Shown here piece by piece: positions 8,243 through 18,155 of a DNA stretch of 64,000 bases. Every line of letters begins with the position of its first letter. Position 1 is the first letter of the stretch. A program made the position numbers and the translations under genes. Origin of the DNA: Betaproteobacteria bacterium HGW-Betaproteobacteria-7 (lineage in GTDB: Bacteria; Pseudomonadota; Gammaproteobacteria; Burkholderiales; Rhodocyclaceae); NCBI GenBank assembly GCA_002840765.1, contig PHCE01000007.1, positions 62,001 to 126,000 on the forward strand, given 5' to 3'. The notes beneath the pieces are model-generated. The model did not search any database and was not told the DNA's origin. It worked only from the letters and a program-made list of their open reading frames with translations.

Positions 8243-9414
8243 TGGCTCTGGAGATTGCGCTGGTCAGTGAGACCTATCCGCCGGAGGTCAACGGCGTGGC
8301 GATGACGGTGGGCCGCCTGGTCAGCGGTCTGCGCGAACTTGGCCACCGCGTCGAGGTGATCCGCCCGCGGCAGACGCTCGGGGATGCCGGCGGCGATGAC
8401 GACCGCACTGTCGCCGCCCTGCCGCTGCCCGGCTACTACGGCCTGCGCTTCGGCCTGCCCGCTGGCGGCATGCTCACCCGGCGCTGGCGCCTGCGCCGTC
8501 CCGACCTGGTCCATGTCGTCACCGAAGGACCTCTCGGCTGGTCGGCGGTCAGCGCGGCGCGGCGCTTGGGCATTCCGGTGACTTCCGGCTTTCATACCAA
8601 TTTCGACCGGTACAGCGCCTATTACGGCGTCGGTTGGCTGCGTCCGCTGGTGGCGGCGTACTTGCGCATCCTCCACCGGCGCACGCTGCTGACCATGGTG
8701 CCGACTGCCACCCTGGCCGCCGATCTGGCCGGCAGCGGCATCGGCGGCGTGCGCGTGGTTGGTCGGGGCGTCGATACGGGGCTTTACGATCCGGCCCGCC
8801 GTTCGGCTAACCTGCGCGCCAGCTGGGGCGTCAGCGCCGGACAGCCAGCCTGCCTCTACGTCGGCCGGCTGGCGCCGGAAAAGAATCCGCAACTGGTCCT
8901 CGCCGCCTTCGCTGCCATTCGCCAGCGGCATCCGGGGGCCCGCCTGATCTGGGTCGGTGATGGGCCGGCAGCGGAGGGGCTGGCCAGCGCCCATCCCGAG
9001 CACCACTTCGCCGGTATGCGCACCGGCGTTGATCTGGCGATGCACTACGCCAGCGCCGATCTGTTTCTCTTTCCCAGCCTGACCGAAACCTACGGCAACG
9101 TGGTCGCCGAAGCCATGGCCAGCGGCCTGCCGGTGGTCGCCTACCGCAGTGCGGCGGCGGCCGAACTGATTGACCATCGTCACAACGGTGTCGTCGCCCC
9201 TCCCGGCGACGAGCTTGCCTATATCGAAGCGGCCACCTGGCTGCTGGCTGAGCCCGAGCGTCGGCGTCAGGTCGGCGAGATGGCGCGTGCGAGCATGCTG
9301 ACGCGGCGCTGGAGCGACATCGTCGAGCGCTTCGCGAGCGTTGTCGGCGAGGCGATCGAGATTAACGCCCGCTCGTCCAGCGGGTCAGCGCCGCAGCCAG
9401 CGCATCACGGCTGA
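8242..9414 (+). CDS. Second GT4 glycosyltransferase of the lipid locus
   Basis: GT-B glycosyltransferase of 390 residues starting [17 protein letters not shown], again the lipid-acceptor type N-terminus (MgtA / SqdX / PimB-like). Visible are [15 protein letters not shown], the donor-site [10 protein letters not shown], and the E-x7-E motif [14 protein letters not shown]. Its ATG overlaps the dgkA stop. A second GT4 could extend the glycolipid made by the first enzyme or use another donor; this is inference. The last 17 codons overlap the 3' end of the convergent hybrid kinase gene by 53 bases, so the two C-termini share DNA. Confidence 0.8.
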   Translation: MALEIALVSETYPPEVNGVAMTVGRLVSGLRELGHRVEVIRPRQTLGDAGGDDDRTVAALPLPGYYGLRFGLPAGGMLTRRWRLRRPDLVHVVTEGPLGWSAVSAARRLGIPVTSGFHTNFDRYSAYYGVGWLRPLVAAYLRILHRRTLLTMVPTATLAADLAGSGIGGVRVVGRGVDTGLYDPARRSANLRASWGVSAGQPACLYVGRLAPEKNPQLVLAAFAAIRQRHPGARLIWVGDGPAAEGLASAHPEHHFAGMRTGVDLAMHYASADLFLFPSLTETYGNVVAEAMASGLPVVAYRSAAAAELIDHRHNGVVAPPGDELAYIEAATWLLAEPERRRQVGEMARASMLTRRWSDIVERFASVVGEAIEINARSSSGSAPQPAHHG

Positions 9415-12400
9415 CTGGCTTGGCCAGGTAGTCGTCCATGCCGGCGGCCAGGCATTCTTCGCGGTCGCCCTGCATGGCGTTGGCGGTCATCGCGATCACC
9501 GGCAGGTGGGCTGCCGCCTTGCCAGCTTCGCCGGCGCGCAGGCGGTGGGTCGCCTCGAAACCATCCATGACCGGCATCTGGCAGTCCATCAGGATGATGT
9601 CGAAAGCTTCATGGCGCAGGCGCTCCAGCGCCTCGGCTCCGTTAACCGTGGTCGTGCACCGGCAGTGCAGCTTTTCCAGCAGGGCGATGGCTACCTTGCG
9701 GTTGATGGCGTTGTCCTCGACCAGCAGGATGTGCAGGTTGTCGGGAGCAGCCCGCGGGCTACGTGGCGCCACTGCCGGCAGCTGTTCGCCGACGGCGAAG
9801 GGCAGCTCAAGGTGGAAGGTGCTGCCCTGGCCGGGTGTCGATTCGACGTGAATCTTGCCACCCATCAGGTCAATCAGACGCTTGCAGATGGAGAGGCCGA
9901 GGCCGGTGCCACCGAAGCGCCGGGTAGTTGAGGCGTCACCCTGGACGAAGGGGGAAAACAACTCGGCGACGGTCTCGGCAGCCATGCCGATGCCCGTGTC
10001 GCGGACGCTGATGGCCAGCCGGATGTGGTCCGCTGCCGCAGGCGACGAAAGGCTGGCGATGCTCAGCTCGATACTGCCATTCTCGGTGAACTTGATGGCA
10101 TTGCCGACCAGGTTGATCAGGATCTGGCGCAGCCGGCCGGGGTCGCCGACCAGGCAGGCGGGCAGCTCGGCTTCGCCGGTCGAGGTGAGGTGGATGCCGC
10201 GCAGGCCAGCCTGCGGGCGGAACAGGGTCAGTGTTTCGGCGACGACAGCGGCCGGCGCGAAAGGTATGTATTCCAGTTGTAGCTTGCCGGCTTCGACCTT
10301 GGAAAAATCGAGGATGTCGTTGATCAGGCCGAGCAGGCCATCGGCACTATGGCGGATGGTCTGGGCAAAGTCGCGTTGTTCGGCGTCGAGCCGGCTGCTC
10401 AGCAGCAGGTCGCTCATGCCGATGATGCCGTTCATCGGCGTGCGGATTTCATGGCTCATGTTGGCCAGGAAGCTGCTCTTCGCCTGATTGGCGCTTTCTG
10501 CCGCACGGCGGGCGGTGACCAGCTGGTCATGGGCCTGCATGCGTTCGAGGAAGGCGCCGGCCCAGCGCGCCAGCATGCGCACGAACTCGAGGTCGGAGGG
10601 GTCGAAATCGTGGTTGCGGCCAGTCGGTGAGGAAAAATTGATGGTGCCGCGAATCTCGCCATCGACGCGGATCGGCGCGCCGAGATAGGCGGCCAGCTGA
10701 TATGCGCGGAAGCAGGGATGGCTGCCCCAGCCATCGCGCTCGGCATTGGCGACGGCAAAGAGGTCGCCACATTCGAGCGTGGTCAGGCAGTAGGTGTTGC
10801 CGAGCGGGAATTCCTGACCGTCGGCCAGGGTGTCCGGCGGCGAGACCTGGACCTCTACCCGGTAGCGATCGGCAGCGCGGTCGATGAAGCTGACGATGCC
10901 GTTGGGTAGCCGGAGGTGGTCGACGGCGACGCGCAGGGCGGCGCGCAGCGTCTCGCGCGGTTCGAGGCCGGTCAGGGCAACGATGTCGTTGAGGGCGCGC
11001 AGGGCATCCAGTTGGCGCTGCAGGCGGATCGCCTGCAGGCGCTGCTCGGAGATGTCCAGTTTGACGGCGAGGTAGTGGGTGACGTGTTCGCCGGCATCGC
11101 GGATCGGCGCGATGATCGCCCGTTCGTGGAACAGGCTGCCATCCTTGCGCCGGTTGACGAACTCGCCTTCCCAGGTGCCGCCGGCCGCCAGCGTCGCCCA
11201 CATGGCCTGATGCGTTGGCCGCGGCGTCTGTCCCGACTGCAGGAAGCGCGGGTTGCGGCCGAGTACTTCCTCGGGCTGGTAGCCGGTGACCTGCGTGAAG
11301 TGCGGATTGATGTATTCGATGTTGGCCTGCAGGTCGGTAATGACGATGCTCGTCGGGCTCTGCTCGACAGCCTGCGACAGACGGCGGATCACGCTGTCGC
11401 GCCGGCGCTCGGCGGAAAGGTCTTCGAAGACGCCGACGTAGTTGACGACGCGGCCGCGGCTGTCGCGAACGGCCGAGATGGTCAGCCATTCCTCCATCAG
11501 CGTGCCGTCCTTGCGGCGATTGACGATCTCACCGCACCACAGGTCGTGCTGGCCGATCTCTGCCCACATGCTGCGGTAGAAGGCGGCATCGTAGTGGCCG
11601 GAGGAGAACAGGCGCGGGTTTTCGCCGAGCAGCTCGCCGCTGCTGTAACCGGTCACCTGCTCCAGGCGCGGGTTGGCGGCGACGATGCGGCTGTCGGCAT
11701 CGGTGACCAGCACACCGTTGGTGCTGTGCTGGAAGACCTTGGCCGCCAGGCGGCGTTCCTCCTGGGCCCGCTCTTCGGCGCGCAGGCTGCGCAGCAGGCG
11801 GCGGATCATGGCGCCGCCGAGCAGGACCACGGCAAGCAGAGCCAGGCCGACGGCGAGCAGGGTGCGCTGCGTTTCCATCCGCCAGGTGGCAAGAGCCACT
11901 TCCTGATCGACCTGGACGACGACAAAAACCGGGTAGCTGCGCGAGGTGCGGAAGGCGGTACGTACTGATGACAGACGCTCGCTGTCGTCAGCGAAATTGC
12001 CAATCTCGCTGGCCCGCATCTGCTGCAGGCGTTCGCCGCTCAACTGCCGCTGGCCTGCCGCCGTGCCTTCGGCCAGCGACACCAGCAGGCGGCCGTCGTA
12101 GTCGATCATGTCCAGCCGGGTCAGGTCTGGATCGATATGGCGGGCAAAGTGATTGATGAAATAGTCGGGGTTGAGCGTTGCCAGCAGCTGCAGGCGCCGG
12201 CCGCCGACCATTTCTTCGCGGACCAGCGGCAGGAAGCTGGCGTCACTGGGATCGGCCGGCAGGGCCGGTGTGGTTTGCCGGCCATCGGCGAAATCGCGGC
12301 CGGCCCAGGGCGGGCCGAGGCGGAGGAAGCCGGTGCTGGTGCCGGCCTCGGCCGAAGGCTGGAAGAGCCGGGTGTCGATCTGCTGGCCGAGGTTGGCCGG

Positions 12401-12751
12401 ATTGGAGCTGGCGACGATGCGCCCGTCCTCATCGGCGACGGAAAGCGAGCGCAGGAAGAGCAGACGGCGCAGCATGGCGTCCAGCTGGCTGCCGGTATGG
12501 GCGGGATGCGCCAAATCCAGTGTCTCAGGAAGGCTCTGCAGGGTCAGGTTGGCCAGGTTCAGCGTCTGCGTCAGCTGGTCTTCAAACACCCGCGCCTGCG
12601 TTTCCGCCTCGGCCAAGTGCTTGTCCAGCGTGGCCTGGCGGAGGTTGGTGACATTGACCAGGGTGCCTGCGACGACCGAGAGGACGAGCAGAACCAGCAG
12701 GCCGAGCAACAGCCAGGCCAGGTTGCGCGAGTTGCTGCCAGCTTCTTGCAT
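9362..12751 (-). CDS. Hybrid sensor histidine kinase (periplasmic sensor-PAS-PAS-GAF-HisKA-HATPase-REC)
   Basis: Large membrane hybrid kinase of 1129 residues. Order: TM helix about 12-33, a dCache-like periplasmic sensor to about 295, TM helix about 297-318, PAS about 340-455, PAS about 460-580, GAF about 595-745, HisKA with the phospho-acceptor in [16 protein letters not shown], HATPase with [15 protein letters not shown] and GGTGLGLSI, and a C-terminal receiver with LVEDN, phospho-Asp in [12 protein letters not shown] and AMTANAM. There is no HPt domain, so output needs a separate phosphotransfer protein or the receiver is autoregulatory. The gene follows a periplasmic binding protein by 5 bases, suggesting joint ligand sensing. 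Confidence 0.92.
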   Translation of the reverse strand: MQEAGSNSRNLAWLLLGLLVLLVLSVVAGTLVNVTNLRQATLDKHLAEAETQARVFEDQLTQTLNLANLTLQSLPETLDLAHPAHTGSQLDAMLRRLLFLRSLSVADEDGRIVASSNPANLGQQIDTRLFQPSAEAGTSTGFLRLGPPWAGRDFADGRQTTPALPADPSDASFLPLVREEMVGGRRLQLLATLNPDYFINHFARHIDPDLTRLDMIDYDGRLLVSLAEGTAAGQRQLSGERLQQMRASEIGNFADDSERLSSVRTAFRTSRSYPVFVVVQVDQEVALATWRMETQRTLLAVGLALLAVVLLGGAMIRRLLRSLRAEERAQEERRLAAKVFQHSTNGVLVTDADSRIVAANPRLEQVTGYSSGELLGENPRLFSSGHYDAAFYRSMWAEIGQHDLWCGEIVNRRKDGTLMEEWLTISAVRDSRGRVVNYVGVFEDLSAERRRDSVIRRLSQAVEQSPTSIVITDLQANIEYINPHFTQVTGYQPEEVLGRNPRFLQSGQTPRPTHQAMWATLAAGGTWEGEFVNRRKDGSLFHERAIIAPIRDAGEHVTHYLAVKLDISEQRLQAIRLQRQLDALRALNDIVALTGLEPRETLRAALRVAVDHLRLPNGIVSFIDRAADRYRVEVQVSPPDTLADGQEFPLGNTYCLTTLECGDLFAVANAERDGWGSHPCFRAYQLAAYLGAPIRVDGEIRGTINFSSPTGRNHDFDPSDLEFVRMLARWAGAFLERMQAHDQLVTARRAAESANQAKSSFLANMSHEIRTPMNGIIGMSDLLLSSRLDAEQRDFAQTIRHSADGLLGLINDILDFSKVEAGKLQLEYIPFAPAAVVAETLTLFRPQAGLRGIHLTSTGEAELPACLVGDPGRLRQILINLVGNAIKFTENGSIELSIASLSSPAAADHIRLAISVRDTGIGMAAETVAELFSPFVQGDASTTRRFGGTGLGLSICKRLIDLMGGKIHVESTPGQGSTFHLELPFAVGEQLPAVAPRSPRAAPDNLHILLVEDNAINRKVAIALLEKLHCRCTTTVNGAEALERLRHEAFDIILMDCQMPVMDGFEATHRLRAGEAGKAAAHLPVIAMTANAMQGDREECLAAGMDDYLAKPVSRDALAAALTRWTSGR

Positions 12752-12756
12752 CGAGC

Positions 12757-13545
12757 TCAGTCGCGGACGAGAATCGGCGTCAGGCCGTGGCGTTCGGCGG
12801 TGCTGCGCAGCAGGCCGCTGCGCTTGGCTTCGCCGACAAACTGTTCGACACGGGCGTGCCAGCGGTCGTCGCCGGGGCGCATGGCATAGGCGTAGGGGGT
12901 GATGTGGTAGGTGCTGTCCGGCTTGATCAGACGCGCCCAGTCGGTGGTCTTCAGCATGCGCTGGCTGAACGGATAGTCGGTCATGAAGACATCGGCTCGC
13001 CCGGATTCGACTTCCTGTTCGCGGGCATGCGGCGTGTCGAGAATCTTCAGTGTCGCCGCCTGCAGCTTGTCCTGCATCACCGTCTCGTGCAGCGTGCCGC
13101 GGGCGACGGCGACCAGGGTGCCAGCCTTGTCGATGTCGCTCCAGCTCTTGATCCGCCGGTTGCCCTGGCTGGTGATGGCGTAAATGTCGCTGGCCAGGTG
13201 CGGCCGGGTGAAGCGCAGATGGGCCTGGCGCGATGGTGTGATGCCGATGGCGAACATGGCGATGTCGCAGCGTTCCTGGGTGACGTCGTCGATCAGGCGG
13301 GCGAAGGAACTGTCGACGAACTCGACGTTGGCGCCAAGCTCCCGGCCGAGGGCGCGCGCCATGTCGACGTCGATGCCGGTGAGGTGGCGAGTTTTCGGAT
13401 CACGATAACTGATGCCGAAATAATCGGGCCAGATGCAGACGCGCACGGTCTTGCTGGCCGCGATGCGGTCAAGGACGCTATTCCCGGCAGTGGCCGGCGG
13501 AGCAAGGACGAACAGCGGGATGAGCAGCAGCAGGGCACGCAGCAT
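12757..13545 (-). CDS. Periplasmic substrate-binding protein (SBP family 3) paired with a kinase
   Basis: Secreted amino-acid-type binding protein of 262 residues. Residues 1-20 are a signal peptide ending near PPATAGN. The mature part has [19 protein letters not shown], then [17 protein letters not shown], the signature region of SBP family 3, and later the [14 protein letters not shown] segment. No ABC transporter genes are adjacent; the next gene, 5 bases downstream, is the hybrid histidine kinase. By analogy with binding-protein-dependent sensors I infer that it delivers a ligand signal to the kinase periplasmic domain. The ligand is unknown. Confidence 0.85.
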   Translation of the reverse strand: MLRALLLLIPLFVLAPPATAGNSVLDRIAASKTVRVCIWPDYFGISYRDPKTRHLTGIDVDMARALGRELGANVEFVDSSFARLIDDVTQERCDIAMFAIGITPSRQAHLRFTRPHLASDIYAITSQGNRRIKSWSDIDKAGTLVAVARGTLHETVMQDKLQAATLKILDTPHAREQEVESGRADVFMTDYPFSQRMLKTTDWARLIKPDSTYHITPYAYAMRPGDDRWHARVEQFVGEAKRSGLLRSTAERHGLTPILVRD

Positions 13546-13638
13546 GATGAAATCCTATTACTTTTGTAATATTTTCAAGGGCTGCAGTTTAGCAAATGCG
13601 CCAGCTGCCGGCGTTTCTTTCCCGCCCGCGCCTGGCGA

Positions 13639-14022
13639 TTATTGGCGCTGGATCAGTTCGACCTTATAGCCGTCCGGGTCTTCGACGAAGGCGATGATGG
13701 TCGTGCCGTGCTTCATCGGCCCGGCCTCGCGCACCACCTTGCCGCCACGCCGCTTGATCTCGGCGCAGGCCGCCGCCGCGTCCGGCACCGCCAGCGCGAT
13801 GTGGCCGTAGCCGTTGCCCAGGTCGTAGGTCGGCGTGTCCCAGTTGTGGGTCAACTCGAGCACGGCCCCCTCGCTCTCCGGGCCGTAACCGACGAAGGCC
13901 AGCGTGAACCGGCCCTCCGGATAATCCTGCCGGCGCAGCAACTGCATGCCGAGGGCTTCAGTGTAGAAGGAGATGGATTTGTCGAGATCGCCGACGCGAA
14001 GCATGGTGTGGAGGATGCGCAT
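13639..14022 (-). CDS. gloA: Lactoylglutathione lyase (glyoxalase I)
   Basis: Glyoxalase I isomerises the methylglyoxal-glutathione hemithioacetal to S-lactoylglutathione. The 127 residues carry the metal ligands at the same numbers as the E. coli enzyme: H5 (MRILH), E56 (LELTH), H74 (GYGHIAL), E122 (YKVELIQ). This ligand set belongs to the nickel-type bacterial branch. The start was chosen at the ATG giving [16 protein letters not shown]. It lies 11 bases after the YgjP-type gene and appears to be the last gene of the glyQ-glyS-gmhB-plsC operon. Confidence 0.95.
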   Translation of the reverse strand: MRILHTMLRVGDLDKSISFYTEALGMQLLRRQDYPEGRFTLAFVGYGPESEGAVLELTHNWDTPTYDLGNGYGHIALAVPDAAAACAEIKRRGGKVVREAGPMKHGTTIIAFVEDPDGYKVELIQRQ

Positions 14023-14033
14023 GAGGTTCCTTT

Positions 14034-14750
14034 TTAAAATTGTGGGAGTAACCGGCCCAACTGGCGCAATTCCAGGCGGCGGGTGCGCCAGTCGGGGTAG
14101 AGTTGCTCGACCACTGACCAGAAACGCGGGCTGTGGTTCATTTCGCGCAGGTGGGCGAGTTCGTGGCAGACGACGTAATCGATGATTGCCAGCGGCATGA
14201 AGACCAGTCGCCAGTTGAGCGAAATGCCGTGGCGGCTGCAACTGCCCCAGCGCGTGCGGGCGGCGGACAGCCGTAGTGGTGGCGGGGCGACGCCGAGGGC
14301 CGGGGCGTAGTGGGCCAGGCGCTCGGTGAATACCTGGCGGGCCTTGTCGCGCAGCGCCTTTTCCAGCAGGGCGGCGGCCTCGATGGTCGGCGACGGCCAG
14401 AGATGCAGCTTGTCGCCGAGCCATTGCCAGCGCGGGCGGCCGATGGGGGTGATGGTGATGGTCAGCGGCTGGTCGAGAACGGTGAGTTGCAGGCCGTCGC
14501 GGATCGCCAGTTTTTCCGGCGCCGCGCGCGTCTGCCAGACGGCCAGCTTGTCGAGCACCCACTGGCCATGCTGGCGGATCAGCGCCTCGATGTCGGCCTG
14601 GCGGGCGCGCAGCGGGGCGCCGATGCGCAGGCCACGGTGATCAATGGCGAGACCGATGGTACGCCGCTGACTGCGCCGTAGGCAGTAGGCGACGCGCTGA
14701 CCGGCGAGGACGATGCTGTGGCTGGCCTCAGGAGGCGTTGTGCTGGACAT
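14034..14750 (-). CDS. YgjP/WLM-type zinc metallopeptidase (DUF45)
   Basis: Cytosolic protein of 238 residues with the zincin signature [13 protein letters not shown] near residue 185 and the family's aromatic C-terminus ([13 protein letters not shown]). Upstream is the conserved [18 protein letters not shown] segment of the M48-like DUF45 family. E. coli YgjP is a relative; physiological substrates are poorly known. The start overlaps the 3' end of plsC by 23 bases, so it is translated as part of the same operon. A link to LPS or lipid genes is suggested only by context. Confidence 0.85.
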   Translation of the reverse strand: MSSTTPPEASHSIVLAGQRVAYCLRRSQRRTIGLAIDHRGLRIGAPLRARQADIEALIRQHGQWVLDKLAVWQTRAAPEKLAIRDGLQLTVLDQPLTITITPIGRPRWQWLGDKLHLWPSPTIEAAALLEKALRDKARQVFTERLAHYAPALGVAPPPLRLSAARTRWGSCSRHGISLNWRLVFMPLAIIDYVVCHELAHLREMNHSPRFWSVVEQLYPDWRTRRLELRQLGRLLPQF

Positions 14751-15480
14751 CCGAATAGCGGTGCGGCGAAATACGGTGCATTTCCGCTTCGATCCATTCT
14801 TCGGCGCGGCGATTGACTTCCTGTTCGCTCATGCCGGTGGCATCGAAGGCCGGGCCGATGCTGATGGTTACCGTGCCGGCCTGCTTTATGAAGGCCTGGC
14901 GCGGCCATAGTTCGCCGGCGTCATGGGCAATCGGCACGACCTTGCAGCCGACGTGGGTCGCCAGGTAGGCGCCGCCCGGCTTGTAGCGGCGCTTCTCGCC
15001 CGGCGGCACGCGCGTGCCTTCGGGGAAGAGGATGACGTAGAAGCCCTGCTGCAGCCGCTCGCGGCCCTGGGTGACGACCTGGTCGAGGGCGTCCTTGCCG
15101 GCGGCGCGGTCGATCGAGATCATCTTCATCGCTGCCAGGCCCCAGCCGATCAGCGGCAGGCGCAGCAATTCCTTCTTCAGAACGAAGACGCAGTAGGCGC
15201 CGTTCGGCACGTAATCCTGGATGGTCATCGTCTCCCAGGCCGACTGGTGCTTGGACAGAATGACGCAGGGTTCCTTCGGCATGTTCTCCAGGCCGATCAC
15301 CTTGGGCCTGATGCCGAGGATGTTCTCGACGCCGAATTGCACACCGAGGCGCCACAGCTTGCCGAACCGGTAGCCCCACAGGCCGCGCAGCAGCAACGCG
15401 GCAATGACGACCAGCGGCGCCGAGAAAATTGACCAGACGATGGCATAGGCCATGAACAGCGTCGAACGGAGGGCGCTCAT
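14728..15480 (-). CDS. plsC: 1-acyl-sn-glycerol-3-phosphate acyltransferase PlsC
   Basis: Acyltransferase that adds the second acyl chain to lysophosphatidate to give phosphatidate. The 250 residues include an N-terminal membrane segment (about 6-30), the catalytic NHxxxxD-type motif in the form KHQSAWE (H-x4-E variant), the acceptor-site motif FPEGTRVPPGEK and a third block VVPIAHDAGELW. Acidic Glu in place of Asp in the H-x4-D motif is seen in a common proteobacterial branch of this family. The ATG overlaps the gmhB stop (ATGA). The enzyme acts at the inner membrane and supplies phospholipid for the envelope. Confidence 0.88.
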   Translation of the reverse strand: MSALRSTLFMAYAIVWSIFSAPLVVIAALLLRGLWGYRFGKLWRLGVQFGVENILGIRPKVIGLENMPKEPCVILSKHQSAWETMTIQDYVPNGAYCVFVLKKELLRLPLIGWGLAAMKMISIDRAAGKDALDQVVTQGRERLQQGFYVILFPEGTRVPPGEKRRYKPGGAYLATHVGCKVVPIAHDAGELWPRQAFIKQAGTVTISIGPAFDATGMSEQEVNRRAEEWIEAEMHRISPHRYSDVQHNAS

Positions 15481-16028
15481 GCCTTGCCTTTCGCGAGGAT
15501 GAAATCGACAGCTTCGGCGAGGTCGTGAAAGATCACCGTGCCCTCCGGCAGATTGCCCTCGGCCTGTGTCTTGACGCCCTTGCCGGTGAGCACCAGCATC
15601 GGCTGGCAACCGGCAACGGCGCCGGCCTGCAGGTCGCGCAGGGAGTCACCGATGGCCGGCACGCCTTCGAGCGGGATGTTCAGCGTCTGCGAAATGCGCT
15701 TGAACATGCCCGGTTTCGGTTTGCGGCATTCACAGGCGGAGTCGGCGGCGTGCGGGCAGTAGAAGATGGCCTCGATGCGGCCACCGATGGTGAACAGTGC
15801 CTTGTGCATCTTCTCGTGGATCTGATTCAACATGTCCATGTCGAACAGGCCACGGCCGACGCCGGACTGGTTGGTGGCGACGACCACCCGGTAGCCATGT
15901 TGGTTGAGGCGGGCGATCGCCTCCAGGCTGCCAGGTAGCGGCTTCCATTCGGCCGGGTTCTTGATGAACTGAGCCGAATCGAAGTTGATCACACCGTCGC
16001 GGTCGAGAATGACGAGTTTGGCAGGCAT
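15477..16028 (-). CDS. gmhB: D-glycero-beta-D-manno-heptose 1,7-bisphosphate 7-phosphatase GmhB
   Basis: HAD-superfamily phosphatase of 183 residues acting in ADP-heptose synthesis for the LPS inner core. Motif I is LDRDGVIN (nucleophile D and acid/base D), motif II is ATNQSG, and the zinc-binding loop carries CPH and CECRKPKPGM; motif IV is IGDSLRD. It lies 16 bases after glyS and overlaps plsC by 4 bases. Its product feeds the heptose used by the core pathway encoded from 26937 onward. Confidence 0.93.
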   Translation of the reverse strand: MPAKLVILDRDGVINFDSAQFIKNPAEWKPLPGSLEAIARLNQHGYRVVVATNQSGVGRGLFDMDMLNQIHEKMHKALFTIGGRIEAIFYCPHAADSACECRKPKPGMFKRISQTLNIPLEGVPAIGDSLRDLQAGAVAGCQPMLVLTGKGVKTQAEGNLPEGTVIFHDLAEAVDFILAKGKA

Positions 16029-16044
16029 GGCGGCTTTTCCCGGC

Positions 16045-18153
16045 TTAGGCGGAGAGCTTGGAGAGATCGGCGACCTGGTTCATCGCCGCATGCAGCTTGG
16101 CGAGCAGGCCCAGCCGGTTGGCGCGCAGGGCTGGATCGTCGGCATTGACCATGACCCCGTCGAAGAAGGCGTCGACCGGGGTGCGCAGGGCGGCCAGCGC
16201 CGTCAGCGATTCCGTGTAGTCACCAGTGACGAAGGCGGCATCGGCCTGCGGCACGACTTCGACCAGTGCCGCGTGCAGGGCGATTTCGGCGCCTTCCTTG
16301 AGCAGCGCGCTGTCGACGTTGGCTTCGACGCTGCCATCGACCTTCTTCAGGATGTTGCCGACGCGCTTGTTGGCGGCGGCCAGCGCGGCGGCTTCCGGCA
16401 GGGCCGAGAAGGCGCGGACGGCGGCCAGGCGCTTGGGAATATCGCCCAGGCGCTGCGGCCGCTGGCTGACCACGGCATCGACTTCCTGTGCCGTGTAGCC
16501 CTGCTCGCGCAGGCTGCCGGCCAGGCGGTCGTAGATAAAATCGGCCAGCGCCAGGGGATTTGCCTGGAAGCCCTCGATGCCGGTAAATTGGGCGAAAACG
16601 CCGGCCAGCAGGCCGTCGACCGCCAGATTGAGGTCGCCCTCGGAGAGCATGCGGATGACGCCCAGCGCATGGCGACGCAGGGCGAAGGGGTCGCGGTCGC
16701 CGGTCGGAATCTGGCCGATACCGAACATGCCAACCAGGGTTTCCAGCTTGTCGGCCAGCGCGACGACGGTGCCGACGCGGCCGCGCGGCAGGCTGTCGCC
16801 GGCGAAGCGCGGTTTGTAGTGATCTTCGACGGCATCGGCGACGTCGACATTCAGCCCGTCGTGCTGGGCGTAGTAGCGGCCCATGATGCCTTGCAGTTCC
16901 GGAAACTCGCCGACCATGTCGGTCAACAGGTCGGCCTTGGCCAAGACCGCTGCCTGTTCGGCATGCTGCACCAGTTCGCCACCACCGAGCGCTTCGGCAA
17001 TGGCGCGGGCAATGGCGGCGACGCGCTGCATGCGCTCGCCCTGGGTGCCCAGCTTGTTGTGATAGACGACCTTGGCCAGGCCGGCGACGCGCGATTCCAG
17101 TGACTTCTTGCGGTCCTGGTCGAAGAAGAACTTGGCATCGGCCAGACGCGGGCGGACGACGCGCTCGTTGCCGCCGATCACCGCGGAGGCGTCGGTCGGG
17201 CTGATGTTGCTGACCACCAGGAACTTGTTGGTCAGCTTGCCGGCGGCGTCGAGCAGCGGGAAGTACTTCTGGTTGGCCTTCATCGTCAGGATCAGGCATT
17301 CCTGCGGCACGGCGAGGAATTCTTCCTCGAACTGGCCGATCAGCACGTTCGGGCGCTCGACCAGGGCGGTCACTTCGTCGAGCAGCGCCTCGTCGTCGAT
17401 CGGCTTGCCACCGGCCTTGGCGGCCGCGGCTTCGAGCTGGCGGGCGATCTCGGCGCGGCGCTCGGCGAAGGAGGCGATCACGGCGCCGTCACGCAGCAGC
17501 GTCGCGGCGTAGCTGTCGGCGTCGGCGATCACGACCTGGGGAACGGCCGCTTCGAAACGGTGGCCCTGGGTGATGTTGCCGGAGTTCAGGCCGAGCACGG
17601 AAACTGGCACCACGTCGGCGCCATGCAGGGCGACCAGCGCATGCGCCGGGCGGACGAAATTGACGCTGCTCCAGCCGTCGGCCAGCTGGTAGGTCATCAC
17701 CTTGGGAATCGGCAGTGCCGCCAGCGCGGCTTCGACCGCCTTCTGCAGGCCTTCGGCCAGCGTCGCGCCCTTGGCCAGGCTGTCGTAGAACAGGATCTCG
17801 GCCTTGCCGTCGTTCTCGCGGCGCAGGCCGGCGACGGCGGAAGCGTCGGCGCCGAGCGCCGCCAGCTTCTTCAGCAGTGCCGGCGTGGCGTTGCCATTGG
17901 CATCTAGACCGACGGCCACAGGCATCAGCTTCTGCATCACCGGCTTGTCGGCGGCGACGGCGGCGACGGCGGTGACATGGGCAGCCAGTCGGCGCGGCGA
18001 GGCGTAGGCGGTGACGACGGTGTCGGCCGGGGCCAGACCGGCACTCTTCAGCGAGCTGGCCAGTGCGGCAGCAAAGCTTTCACCCAGCTTCTTCAGCGCC
18101 TTCGGCGGCAGTTCCTCGACGAACAGTTCAACGAGCAGATTCTTGGACGACAT
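16045..18153 (-). CDS. glyS: Glycyl-tRNA synthetase beta subunit
   Basis: The 702-residue beta subunit of the alpha2beta2 glycyl-tRNA synthetase, needed for tRNA-Gly recognition. It starts with the standard LLVELFVEELPPKALKKLGESF and keeps the family blocks, among them TRRLADAKFF-like VRPRLADAKFFFDQDRK and DPFALRRHALG. Length is typical and no frame disruption is seen. It follows glyQ by 2 bases. An intact glyS next to a broken glyQ is the key oddity here, since the beta subunit is useless without alpha. Confidence 0.96.
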   Translation of the reverse strand: MSSKNLLVELFVEELPPKALKKLGESFAAALASSLKSAGLAPADTVVTAYASPRRLAAHVTAVAAVAADKPVMQKLMPVAVGLDANGNATPALLKKLAALGADASAVAGLRRENDGKAEILFYDSLAKGATLAEGLQKAVEAALAALPIPKVMTYQLADGWSSVNFVRPAHALVALHGADVVPVSVLGLNSGNITQGHRFEAAVPQVVIADADSYAATLLRDGAVIASFAERRAEIARQLEAAAAKAGGKPIDDEALLDEVTALVERPNVLIGQFEEEFLAVPQECLILTMKANQKYFPLLDAAGKLTNKFLVVSNISPTDASAVIGGNERVVRPRLADAKFFFDQDRKKSLESRVAGLAKVVYHNKLGTQGERMQRVAAIARAIAEALGGGELVQHAEQAAVLAKADLLTDMVGEFPELQGIMGRYYAQHDGLNVDVADAVEDHYKPRFAGDSLPRGRVGTVVALADKLETLVGMFGIGQIPTGDRDPFALRRHALGVIRMLSEGDLNLAVDGLLAGVFAQFTGIEGFQANPLALADFIYDRLAGSLREQGYTAQEVDAVVSQRPQRLGDIPKRLAAVRAFSALPEAAALAAANKRVGNILKKVDGSVEANVDSALLKEGAEIALHAALVEVVPQADAAFVTGDYTESLTALAALRTPVDAFFDGVMVNADDPALRANRLGLLAKLHAAMNQVADLSKLSA

Positions 18154-18155
18154 GA

